Assembly (NCBI RefSeq): GCF_963678635.1
Contig: NC_087066.1
Location: 20,861,996-20,925,995 of the forward strand
Origin: Symsagittifera roscoffensis
Taxonomy: Eukaryota; Xenacoelomorpha; Acoela; Convolutidae
DNA length: 64,000 nucleotides
Direction: 5' to 3'
Shown: one piece after another, positions 12,201-22,439 of the stretch
Position numbering within the stretch: position 1 is the first letter of the stretch
Layout: each line of letters starts with the position of its first letter
Program-made: the position numbers and the translations under genes
Notes under the pieces: model-generated
Seen by the model: only the letters and a program-made list of their open reading frames with translations
What the model was told of the DNA's origin: nothing
The model's database searches: none

Positions 12201-13292
12201 AACGTTACAGTGTAACTATTGATTTCACGAACTTGTACATGGGAATAAAAAAAAACTTATTAGTAAATGCGCAATGTATCCACATGTCAATTTTAATGTA
12301 CGTTGATAAAACTCAAAAACACAGAAAATGGCCTGCGGTGGGGAAACAGTAAAAGAGCCCAAAATCATAACAGGGTAACTTAATACCACGGCTGTGCCAC
12401 CACAGCTTAAAAATAAGACCAAATTCGAGAACGTCAAAGCTCCAAAAAAAAATTGAAGAAATTTTCCAAAAAAACCGCGCGACCCACATGAGCGAAAAAT
12501 CACTATGCTAATAAACATGAAACAGCAACACAATTCAAATTGTAGAAAAATGACGAAGAAATATGTATATATATATCAAAAACTTTTTGCAGAAACTTTT
12601 CAAAGCTTTTAATTTCCGAATGACGCTAAAGAACTACAAAAACAACTTTACTTGAAAAAACTAATTTTTCATAGCCTAAAGCAAGGAAAAATATGCTATT
12701 GTAAGCCTGCTCGCTCGCTTTATTTGCTCGAATTTAAGCTAAAAATCATAATTTTAAACCTGTTTTTCTCAATACTGGGACAATTTTTTGGAAAATTTTC
12801 AATGTCGTTCGAATTACGACTGAAAGAGCTTTATAATTATGTGTTTTAAAAAAAAAAAGAAAACAAAACTAAAAACCCGAATACAGAGTACCTCCCCATT
12901 TTTCAAATGGTCGGGACAAAAATTATTTAATCGCTGAAGATAAAATATCCAAACACGTTATATTTCGAAAAGTTCTCAATATTTACCCCAAGTCAAAATC
13001 TGGATTTAACGTTCTAGGTTTGCTCGCCAATACTCGAAATCAAAACTGATCGAAATTATAATCCAGTGTTTTTTAGGATCAAGAGAAATTCCGACTTGAT
13101 ATGTTGAAAACGGGAACACCCAAATTCAGAGTGAGAGAGAGCAGTAACACCCAGAAATTGAACAAAATGGAGAGCTTGCAATTGTCCGAAGATAAAAACA
13201 GGGCTAAAAAAGAAGATCTGGACAAGATACTCTCTCGGTACCCTTTTCGAAAAAGTTACCTCAGGAAGAAGCAACAACTTGAAGCATTATAA
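9290..13292 (+). CDS. Unrecognised basic, helical protein, five exons
   Basis: Proposed exons: 9290-9480 (MSDNSNARNMEHRRQ start), 9724-10038, 10210-about 10283, 10704-10913, 13077-13292 (ends FRKSYLRKKQQLEAL). All visible junctions are phase 0 with good sites: GTAAGT after 10038, GTGAGA after 10913, and TTTTTCTGCTACAG and TTTTTTAG acceptors. The donor of exon 3 is uncertain and a further exon in the 2.1-kb last intron is possible. The product is rich in K, R, E, Q and L, with stretches such as KRKLEQRLIKLESERK and ELRNQFKELEQEILMKA that look helical or coiled-coil. No signal peptide, membrane segment or known domain recognised. The run of in-phase exons supports a real gene; function unknown. 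Confidence 0.6.
11400..12180 (-). pseudogene. Decayed LINE 5' fragment: 2A-like/PHD/APE start
   Basis: Antisense to the plus-strand gene, inside its last intron. Near 11955 the minus strand gives a hydrophobic stretch (LLTALFMMLIIPGIEI), then after a frame slip INPGPGPQLCTICHRTF, which resembles the GDIExNPGP plus PHD-finger start of many CR1/Jockey-type LINE proteins. Further on, near 11.6 kb, GMLLNSSIFKVPSGYQIV resembles the ESWL....PGY segment of APE endonucleases. Several stops and frameshifts show it is dead. The clade assignment is a guess. Confidence 0.5.
12640..12960. repeat. Dispersed repeat R3 fragment
   Basis: TGTCGTTCGAATTACRA, GCTTTATAAT and ATGGTCGGGACAAAAATT-type blocks match the sequence flanking the LINE at 58.5 and 60.2 kb. 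An opposite-orientation copy lies near 57.73 kb. Also contains CTCGCTCGCTTTA, seen again at 17.19 kb. Non-coding. Confidence 0.45.
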
Positions 13293-13489
13293 CTACACTG
13301 TAGTTGCCAATGATCAGCCAAGGCATTTTTTTCCCATATGAATCCCCAAAACAAGGCGATTCCGGAAAAAAAACTGGCCAATTCACAATTCAGAAAAAAT
13401 CAGACATGGCCACCGAACACTTGATTCCTACTAATCATTGTCATCAACTGCAAATTTTATAAGCTTTGTTGATTCAAAACATTTAATTA

Positions 13490-15365
13490 TAACCAGCGTG
13501 TAACTCACCTCCGGTGCTTCAAACATATTAGTGAAAATGAAAGTTGCTTATACCTGAAATATATGGACAAAAACAGCGAAATGAATGCAACCTTAAAAAA
13601 ATATGGAATATCCAACGATTTAAACATTTGAAAGAGAAATAATTTTGACTTGAAGGTTCTTTAAACTAAAATGGTCAAAACTACAAAACTACTGGGTTTC
13701 AGATCTTAGTAAAGGAAACCCTAAAATGACTGACAGCATACAACTGCACTTTCCATATTTTAAAAAAATTGAAACAATTTCAAATGGTTTTCATAATCCA
13801 TTGTAATTAATTTTCGCATATCAGATTCTTTTTTCTTATCTAATAGTAATTTTCAAAAAAAAATGAACGATAATATTAGGATAAGGGCCACATATGCATC
13901 CGCTGTTAGTAACCTGACATAACCTCACCAAAGGATCGACAATTTCAACTTTTGAAAAATATTATTTGAAAACCAACGTAAGATATAACGTCATATATAA
14001 GAAGGCAAAAAGTATTGAGTAGTCATAATTGGAGTCAAGACAAAACTCCTGAGAGTACTTTGAGGGCACCCCGCTATAGTTTTGATTATTTGAAACTCGA
14101 AAAATTGTTAAGATCATAAAGTGAAAAAAGCATAAGAAACGACATATATCAGAAACTAAGACGATCAAACTTGGCGTCATACTTCGGAAAACAAAAGCGT
14201 TTGAGAAGTCACCTTTGGACACAAGATTTGCAACCACCGAGACTACCTCAATACTCCTGACTACAGAGTTGGCATATGAAATTCCAAAATTTGTTTTAAT
14301 CTAAATTTTCTCTATATTGTTTTAAAAAATCATAAAAAGGTCATATCTGGGAACATAAAAAGATTTGAGCAAGTCATATTTTTAAAAAGATTTGCAACGC
14401 CCTGAGAGTAACCTAACAGCACCTCACACAATAGAATTTAGATTTTAACTTCATTAAGTTTTTATATCTAAGTTTTTCGAAAAATTTTGAAATTATCTTA
14501 GAAAACCTCATATCACGAAAACTAAAAAGATTTGAGCAGTCATATTTTGAGGCAAGATTTTGAACCCCTGAGAGTACCCTGGCAGCACCCAATAACTGGG
14601 TTGAGATTTACAATTTTTGTGAAAATTTCATATAATTTTTTTGAAATATTTTTTTGAAACAATCATAAAATTTTTTCTGGAAAAAAAATCATAAAAAAAC
14701 GTCAAACCTCGGAATTTTAAAGGATATGACCAGTGCTTTTTTGAGGAAAGATTTAGAACACCTGAGATATCCCTGAGAGCACCCAATTAAAGGGTTGAGA
14801 AATTCAACTTCTGTCAAATTTTTAAAAAAGTCACACCTCGGAACTTAAAATGTTTTGAGCAACCATATTTGGATGCACAATCTGCAATGCCTGAAATTAC
14901 TCTGAGAGCAAATCACACCATGGAGTTGAGAATTTCAATTTTGTCACGTTTTCATATAAAAGTTCTTTAAAAATTTTTGAAAAAAAAAACAAAAAAAGTC
15001 ATATCTCGCAAACTAAAAGAAATTGAGGTCAGATTTTGAGGCAAGAATTGCACCCCCTGAGAGAACTACAGGCTTAAGAATTTCAATGTTTGTGGAATTG
15101 TTAAAATCTAAGTTTTGAAAATGATCGAAACAATCACAAGAATCTTTTTATCTCGTTAACTAAAAAGGCTTGGGCATTCATATTTGGAGGCCCAATTTGC
15201 AACCCTGACAGCATCCCACTTTTGGGTTTATAGGTTCAAATTTGACAAAAACAAAACACTGAATTCACGCAAAAATTCTTTCGTTAAACATGCAAAGCAA
15301 TTAAGTTGAAAAAACTTAGGCATGGCTAGATGGTGAACCCTGCATTTAAATATATAATAGACCGA
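13490..15365. repeat. Large element with internal ~250-bp repeats, copy 1
   Basis: Begins CAGCGTGTAACTCACCTCCG and ends TTTAAATATATAATAG. In between, a degenerate unit recurs about six times, with the order TCATATCTCGRAAACTAAAA, GATTTGAGCAGTCATATTT, GGCAAGATT-GCAACCCCTG, AGAGTACCCTGAC-AGCACC and a T-rich spacer. The copy at 18068-19268 has the same start, end and internal unit, so this is one dispersed element and not a local satellite. No coding frame survives. Confidence 0.6.
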
Positions 15366-15403
15366 TAATAGATTTTGATATATTTTAAACACGATTGAGG
15401 CAT

Positions 15404-15409
15404 TTTATT
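15404..15409 (-). terminator. Polyadenylation signal of URM1
   Basis: AATAAA on the minus strand, about 50 nt past the URM1 stop codon. This is the usual position for a cleavage/polyadenylation signal. Confidence 0.6.
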
Positions 15410-15458
15410 TCAAAATGATTAGAATAAAGCTGTGAATTTGAAAAAAAATGATAATAAA

Positions 15459-15806
15459 TTATCCTCCATGTAGTGTAGACAAAAAGTGAACAATATCTCC
15501 AGACTGCAGTGTATAATTTTTCTCCCCCATCAATTCCCAATCAGCGTCATTTATCAGCACTAATAGTCCAGGCCGCACAGAGTCGCCTTTCACAAACAAT
15601 TCGGCTCGCTCCTCTAGTCTGTTGTCTGTGAGCCATTGAATTAGCTGAGCAACCGACGTGCCCTCTTCTATTTCATTAATGAGATCAAAATGTGTCTTGT
15701 TGCCGAAAAGAAACTGAGCACCGCCAGAAAGCTCTATTGTAATTTTTGACAACTTTTTGTGAGATGCCGGTATTCCATTTGACAACGTATCATCATTATC
15801 ACCCAT
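15459..15806 (-). CDS. URM1: Ubiquitin-related modifier URM1
   Basis: Single-exon gene, 115 residues, starting at an ATG (MGDNDDTLSNG) and ending in the diagnostic LHGG. URM1 is a beta-grasp protein: its C-terminal glycine is thiocarboxylated by the E1-like MOCS3/Uba4. It then supplies sulfur for 2-thiolation of wobble uridine in cytosolic tRNAs, and it can be conjugated to proteins under oxidative stress. Visible family hallmarks are ITIELSGGAQFLFGN, LLVLINDADWELMG, the SGDIVHFLSTLHGG end and overall size. About 15 N-terminal residues precede the usual start of the fold. No defect seen. The lack of introns contrasts with its neighbours. Confidence 0.95.
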   Translation of the reverse strand: MGDNDDTLSNGIPASHKKLSKITIELSGGAQFLFGNKTHFDLINEIEEGTSVAQLIQWLTDNRLEERAELFVKGDSVRPGLLVLINDADWELMGEKNYTLQSGDIVHFLSTLHGG

Positions 15807-15813
15807 CGTAGCT

Positions 15814-16080
15814 CTATAAGTTTTTATGCATTGAGTTTGCTGAATTGTTCACATCTTTCATTTGAACTGCATACAAATTCAAATCAAACTGAAAACTAGC
15901 ACCATGCAATAGTGATAACTTAGTTATACTACTAATATAACTAGCACAATAGCCAAACAAACTTCGCACTACATTCCTTGCAAAATTAATAACATGAAAT
16001 CTGTGCCAGTCGGCCATATCCTGAAGTTTGATCTTGATTTTGGGATTTAATGGTATTTTTGAAAAATTCGAATCGACCAT
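15814..16080 (-). CDS. Possible small protein directly upstream of URM1
   Basis: ATG-initiated 88-codon frame (starts MVDSNFSKIPLNPK) on the same strand as URM1. Its TAG stop lies 7 nt before the URM1 ATG. Composition is more protein-like than most chance frames in this AT-rich sequence (W, H, C, D and R present, no homopolymers), but I recognise no domain. It could be the upstream member of a dicistronic unit, a long upstream frame in the URM1 leader, or chance. Confidence 0.25.
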   Translation of the reverse strand: MVDSNFSKIPLNPKIKIKLQDMADWHRFHVINFARNVVRSLFGYCASYISSITKLSLLHGASFQFDLNLYAVQMKDVNNSANSMHKNL

Positions 16081-17439
16081 CTCATGCTCAAGTTTCTCGC
16101 GACAATTGAAACAGGAAAGTCAAAAATCAGAAAAACCGAATCCATAACTGCGGAAAAGTTGTCGGAAAATCAATCTGGAGTCAAATTGCTATTCGCAATT
16201 TGTCCATTAATAATCAATTTGAGTAGAGCTGTCTTGTTCACGATAGAGATCATCGAGAGTGATTCCGCGCTACTTCTGGAGCAAAGAAAACATTGATTGG
16301 GAAGGCCGCGCACTCAAGTGACAGGATGGTCCAAAACTTATAAAACTTCTCGAGTCAAAACTTATTGCTTTGTTAAAACTTCTAGAGTTATTATCCAAAA
16401 TTGTTGTCTAGATGTGAGTACTGAAATTAATCACCAGAGTGCGTTTTATAGTTATGTTGAGATAAGGCGAGTTTTAGGCTGATCCATCTGAAATGGATCA
16501 AAGGTCCACTGTCCAATAAAAACGAATGATGTTTACTTGAGTTTCCAACCCTGTTTTCAACGACTTTCGCGTGTTTTAGGTATTTAGAGACCTAGCCATG
16601 GGGACGAACTTATTTCTAGAGTGGGGGGTATTTAAGAAGTAGCCTTTAAGCTGTACACGATCTCGATGTCCCATGTCTGAAGTGAACCGAATTGGATCCA
16701 ATATCTTTAGGTACAAAAACACAAGAGGTAGTGTCCCTGACCCTTGAGCCAATGGTTATAGGGCGTATTTCTCTTAACCTCATATGTGACTTAAGTGGGC
16801 AACTGTTACACTCCTTCCAATAAAATTATGCCAAAAATAAAAACAAATAATGATACCCGGTTGCTGTGCAAGTAGCACAGAAAATTCCTACCACAGTCAT
16901 TAAAAAAACTGCATTTGTTCACCAGATCGTGTCGCGTTTTTATTCGTGTTGAGATGAGAGGAACTGAACGAAAGCCTAGAACGTAGGCACATTCAAGCGT
17001 AATAGTATCTTAGGGATATCGATAACATTTTTCCCAAAACTAAAATTAAAAAATCAAGACAACTGATTTTTTTCTTAAATTTTCTTGATTTTTTATATTT
17101 TGAATCTAAGAGGGCACTATAAAATTTATTTTAACGAAGAAAAAAACTATTACGGCTTAACTTGCATTATAAGCTATGAAAATGCCCACTCGCTCGCTCG
17201 CTTTAGCCGCTCCAAATTTGACTAAAAATCGGTTTTTCTTGACAACCAATGGTCAAACAATATTCAAGGAGCAAACTATTTGTAAAGTGCCTATTGAATG
17301 AGCTCTTCCATTTTGCTGAGGTCAATGCTTGGGTATGAACGAACGGAACTCAGAAGTAAAAAATACTAAAATGTGAAATCGAACGTTTTCGGAACTATGT
17401 CCAGCGTCAGGTTAATAAAATTGATATAAAATTGAAGTT
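16081..17439. other. Intergenic region, no gene seen
   Basis: Short frames only. At 16858 it carries GGTTGCTGTGCAAGTAGCAC, the same end sequence as at 56.75 kb, and at 17188 the CTCGCTCGCTCGCTTTA motif. Otherwise nothing supportable. Confidence 0.5.
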
Positions 17440-19268
17440 TTTTTTCCTTCATAAGTACCTCTTAAGCGCACATTCATGGGTGCCTCTCAAGGGCACATTC
17501 ATGGGTGCCTCTCAAGCGCTTTGAGAGCACATTCATTGACAACTGCACTTTACTGCTCAAATCTTTTGGTTGTTTTCGAGATATGATGTTTTTTTTCTGG
17601 TTTTTTCAAAAAGTTTTTTTTGGAAAACTTAATTTTAAGTTTCTCAAAATTTGAAATTCCCATCTCTGTAATTGGGTACTGTAAGAGCTCTCTCAGGAGT
17701 TGCAATTCTTACTCTACAAAGCACTTTACTAATATTACAATTACAAATTATATTTTTCTAAATAATTATATTCTTTCGATCTACAGTGAAGATCTCTCTA
17801 TGGCAACCTAAGAACGAAAATAGTGATAACAATTTAATTTTATTAAAATAAAGTTATTTTTGTCACATTAGCATTCTGTAAATAAAAATAATACTAGATA
17901 AAAATTGCATAAATTCTTCTTGCATCATGTTATTGCTTATCATTTTGCAATTAAAGTGTTCAATTTCTATTGTTTTTCAAATGAATTAGAGGTTAAAACA
18001 TCATAAAAAACAATTAAATGCTTCTAAACAAAAAATAAAATCTATCCACTTATCAAATTTCAGCACTACTAGCGTGTAACGCACCTCCGGTGCTTCGAAT
18101 ATTTAACAACTCATAAAAAACCGTAAACATTGGACAAAAAATCAGCATCCTTTGAGAGTACTCTGAAAGCACCAAGTTACAGGGTTGGCAATTTCAAATT
18201 TTGAAAAAAAATCTATTCAAGTTTTTTCAATTCAAATTTTTAAAAACCCGTTAAGTTTTTTATATCTAAGTTCTTTGAAAAACTTTAAATCTTTGAAAAA
18301 ATAAGAAACATCACTTCTCGGAATCTAAAACTAATTGGGCAGTCGCATTTGGACGCAAGAATTGCAACTCCTGAGAGAGCTCTTACAGTACCCAATTACA
18401 GAGATGGGAATATCAAATTTTGAGAAACTTAAAATTAAATTTTCTAAAAAAAACTTTTTTGAAAAAACCAGAAAAAAAACATCATATCTCGAAAACAACC
18501 AAAAGATTTGAGCAGCCACAATTGGAGGCAAGATTCGCAATCCCTGAGAGTACTCTGACAGCCCCCAATTACAGGTAGTTAGGAACTTCAAAATTTGAAG
18601 AAACAAATAAATTTAGGTTTTCTGAAATTTTTTTGAAAAAATAACAAAAAACGTCATATCTCAAAAACTACAAGGATTTGAGCAGTCATATTTGGAGACA
18701 AGATTCAAAACTCCTAGGAGTACCCTGACAGACTCACTATAGAGGTCAGAACTTCAAAATTGTGAAATTATTTATATCTAAGTTCTTTTAAAAATCTTGA
18801 AAAAAATCCTAAAAAACATCAAATCTCGAAAACTACAAGGATTTGAGCAGTCATATACAGAGGCAAGAATCGCAACTCCTGAGAGTGCGCTAGCAGTTTC
18901 CAACTACAGGATTGTGGATTTAAAAATTTCAGAAACTTTTAAAATTAAATTTTTCCAGAAAATTTTGAAAAATCTCGAAAAGTGCCGTATCTCGTGACCA
19001 AAAAGAATATGCTCATTGATATATGGAGGCCGAAATCGCAATATCCGGGTAAAACCTGACAGCATCTCACTATTGGGTTGCTATTTTCAAACTTGGTGAA
19101 ATAAACACTGATTTCAAACAGGAAAATCGAAAAAAAATCTTAACCGTTGCAAAATACGATATAGCTTAAACGTGAAAAAATTCTTTTTTGAAACATGCAA
19201 AAATAATACATTGAAAAAGCTCAAACATGGCGAGATGGTGAAGCCCGCATTTAAATATATAATAGATT
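17440..19268. repeat. Large element with internal ~250-bp repeats, copy 2
   Basis: 18068-19268 repeats the start (AGCGTGTAACGCACCTCCGG), internal unit and end (TTTAAATATATAATAG) of the copy at 13490-15365. 17520-17720 holds one unit in the opposite orientation. 17456-17530 has about three imperfect copies of a short GGGTGCCTCTCAAG-type tandem. No coding frame. Confidence 0.55.
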
Positions 19269-22239
19269 ACGTAAGAATTTATTTTTATTCACTTTCCCTT
19301 AAATTTCTTTTTTAAATCTTGCTTAGCGTTTCTTCAAACTAACTTTTCGATTTTACTTAACTTCGATTTTCGAGGGGCGATCCTAGGGTAGTCCTCGAGA
19401 CTGCGAACAAACTACATCCAAGTTTGCATTTTACTGTATCAAACTTAAATGTAAACTATTTTTTGTTCTTTCAGAGTTCAATTTAAAACTTTAACCCACC
19501 AGAACACGTCGCATGTGCGTGACACCAAAAGATACTGATAACGTGACTGATCTTAAATTGAGAAGCGAATGAAATTTTGCAGTACAAACAAAATGTCAGT
19601 TAATGAACGGTTTACTGCGTTTTTGAACTATTTCAACGTGGAAAAATTTTGATGTGAGACAAACCGGAAACATAGGCTTAAAAACAAATAACCGAAAAAA
19701 TGGTTGGAAAGAATAGTATCCGAATCTCATAACAAGTTCCTTAAAGGCAAAAAAATTTCAGTGACTCTCTTATTAACAAAAGGAAATGAAAACTGGTCGA
19801 TTAATGAGCCTTGTATTCTGACAATAAAGAAATCGAGGGATCTGACAAAAAAGAAATCTATGAAATTGCACCAAATTTACGGGGCGCAAATTGTTTTAAC
19901 TGACAGAAAATTGAAACCATGCTTGCCGTCCCTCAAATTTCCTTTGCACATGAACTCAGATCCAAAAAGGCGTATAAACTTACATGCAGTGGATGCAAAA
20001 AGGACTCCTCAGCAGGACAGCAATTGTAAAAATGTGGTAAGGAGATTGGTAGAATTGCTGAAGAACTCTTAGCTACCAAACAGGTGGAGTTCTTAGACCA
20101 AACAGGTTACCCCCATAACTTACTCAGAGGCTTTGTTTAATTGGAGGAAATACCGAAACTCAAAACGCGCCAAAATTCAGGAGCCGAGAACTAGCATTAA
20201 AACAGTAGTCCAACAATTATCATGCGTGAAAAAATTTCAAATTATTGGCAATCCCGACATGAAAAATCCAGAAACGAAAATTTTTACGGACAAAAAAAAC
20301 AAAAACGAAGACGCTCTGAAAATCGAAAGAAAAATTGTTTTAATTGATTAAATAATTTTGTATGTAGTTACAGTTGAATATTTTGATCGGTTAAAATTAT
20401 ATATTTGAACTGGTTCCCCCCTTTTTAACTCTTAACAACTTAACACCCTACAATTTCACTCCCTACTTTTTGTTGCCTTAGCAGTATAACATCGCTACAT
20501 TTTAAAACAATTTCTATGACTTAACACCATTTTAATCCAAAATGAAAAGAAAACTTACTTCAAAGGGGATTTCGGAAACCATCGAAGAGTTAAACGAGAG
20601 AAATTTTTGCCATTTAAAGCCAGACAAATTTGCGCTACTTATAATTAGTAGCAAAAAGTTCGGACAGACAGAATTAATTAAAATGAGCAATCAGTGCTTT
20701 TCGATTCTTTTTTGCATGCAAAATCTGAAGCCGAACAACCTTGAATTTTTTGTCAAACCAAATTCAAAATGCATGATTGTCGATTATCCGATGATTATCC
20801 TAGCCTATTTTTTAAATACTGCGATGAACATCCAGATTTTACTATGAAACAGTTCGTAAAATTAGTTAAAAAATTGAAATCTAGAGTTATTTTTTAACTA
20901 CAAAAAAAACAACAATTAAACACCACCCCCACCCCCCAAAAAAACGGAAGTAAAGATGATCAAATTATTCAAATTTTGGAAAATAATCGCAGAAAAACAT
21001 CAGCCATCCTGAGCAATGTTTTTCCTGTTTCAAGGCCTGCTAATTGACGCTTCGGATGCAATTGCCCGCCGTGGTTATAAGTTTTGAGCGAAACTCTGCT
21101 TTATGATCTTTCGACGTTATGTTTATTTCAGTTTCAATTTCCGTTGATGTCTAGACAGTTGCTCTTTTCAATTAATTCTGTCTGTCCGAACTTTTTGCAA
21201 CTCTCTATAATTCGCGTAAGTTTTGAATAGAAATGACCTTGCAAATGATTTCAATGAAACGTTTCAAACCAAAAAGAAATAGCCTTGCCAATATTTTCAA
21301 TGAATCATTCCAAAATGAACCAAAAACAAGCAATAATTCAATGAACTTCAAAAACCCGCAAATAATTAGACGTCCTTTGACTAATATGGCCTAATTTTCT
21401 AGACATTTTCAGTCGGTATAGAAATTTAAAAAATTTTTAACCAATGCCAAAAAACTTAAAATCATTATTTTTAGAATCATTCTCGAACTTAAACTTATGA
21501 CCTGATCGCTTTGTCAGCTTTTTTTGAACTAACTTGGACATCTTTGTTATGTTTTTTATATCTTGAATCATTTTGTATGAATTGGAAAAAAAATTCAATC
21601 CTGATGAAGCACAAATTGTGCAAAAACATTTGAATTAGTAAACTTAAGTTCTAATGAGAATCTTCTGAGCTTAGATCTGGAGAAAAAGAATGATTTACCA
21701 ATTCTCGGTAGCATAGATTGACACGCAAATTAACCCAAAATATTTAAGTCAAAAACTTGAAAAAATTCTTTGTGGCCGGAAGTAAAATAAGCAAGGCAGA
21801 ACTACGCACCACTTCCAATACATCAAAAAAATTAAAGCACTATTTGGCAAAACTATGTATTCAGACAAAAAGAATTTCCATCGAAGTATCCAAAACCAAG
21901 ACGACGTTAAATACTTTGCCGTATTTTGTTAAATCATCAACTCTCATCATTAGAGTGAGACAATTAAAGAAAGGTAGAAAATTTGTTATGGATTCAGAAT
22001 AAATGCGAAACCTAGTTGAAGCAAATACTTAGCTGATAGCAATCAGCAAAGTATCCACTTCCACTAGCGTGTCGCAAAAATTCTTTGCTCCTCTCCTGTT
22101 TATGGATGATTGTAGATGATTGTTCGTTTTGATGTTTTAGCAATTTGGGTAACCAGCCAACTCCTCGATTTGGTGTCAAAATAAATGATCAATCATAAGA
22201 AGGATATCGAGTTGTATATTAATTCATGGAAAGCGTTAC
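19269..22239. other. Region of short frames, no recognised gene
   Basis: Plus-strand frames at 19704-20072, 20133-20351, 20542-20847 and 21757-22002 (60-122 codons) are lysine/asparagine-rich and match no family I know. Frame changes near 19.9-20.1 kb (a more protein-like LTCSGCKKDSSAGQQ in another frame) suggest a decayed coding sequence. A 29-bp inverted repeat joins 20651-20679 and 21170-21198. Confidence 0.4.
20651..21198. repeat. 29-bp perfect inverted repeat 490 bp apart
   Basis: 20651-20679 (core GTTCGGACAGACAGAATTAA) is the exact reverse complement of 21170-21198. Flanks beyond the arms do not pair. It may mark the ends of a small transposon or an inverted local duplication. Confidence 0.6.
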
Positions 22240-22358
22240 CCTAGCTGTGCCTGATTTTTGGTCTGCTTGATTTTCGAAATTATATATCAGTCTGCTTTTG
22301 AAGCAGTTTGAAATGTGGTTTCGAAAATCAAGCAGACCAAAAATCAGGCACAGCTAGG
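22240..22358. repeat. Perfect 40-bp inverted repeat, 39-nt loop
   Basis: 22240-22279 is the exact reverse complement of 22319-22358 (40 of 40). The loop itself contains a small palindrome (CTGCTTTTGAAGCAG). A second hairpin follows at about 22429-22457 (CTTTGCTTTTAT with ATAAAAGCAAAG). No decay means it is young or maintained. Confidence 0.9.
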
Positions 22359-22439
22359 AAAATATCTCTAACTTCATCAGGGCAGCCGATAAGAGTTGAA
22401 GCTTTCGTGGATCATTCTCTGAGAGAATCTTTGCTTTTA

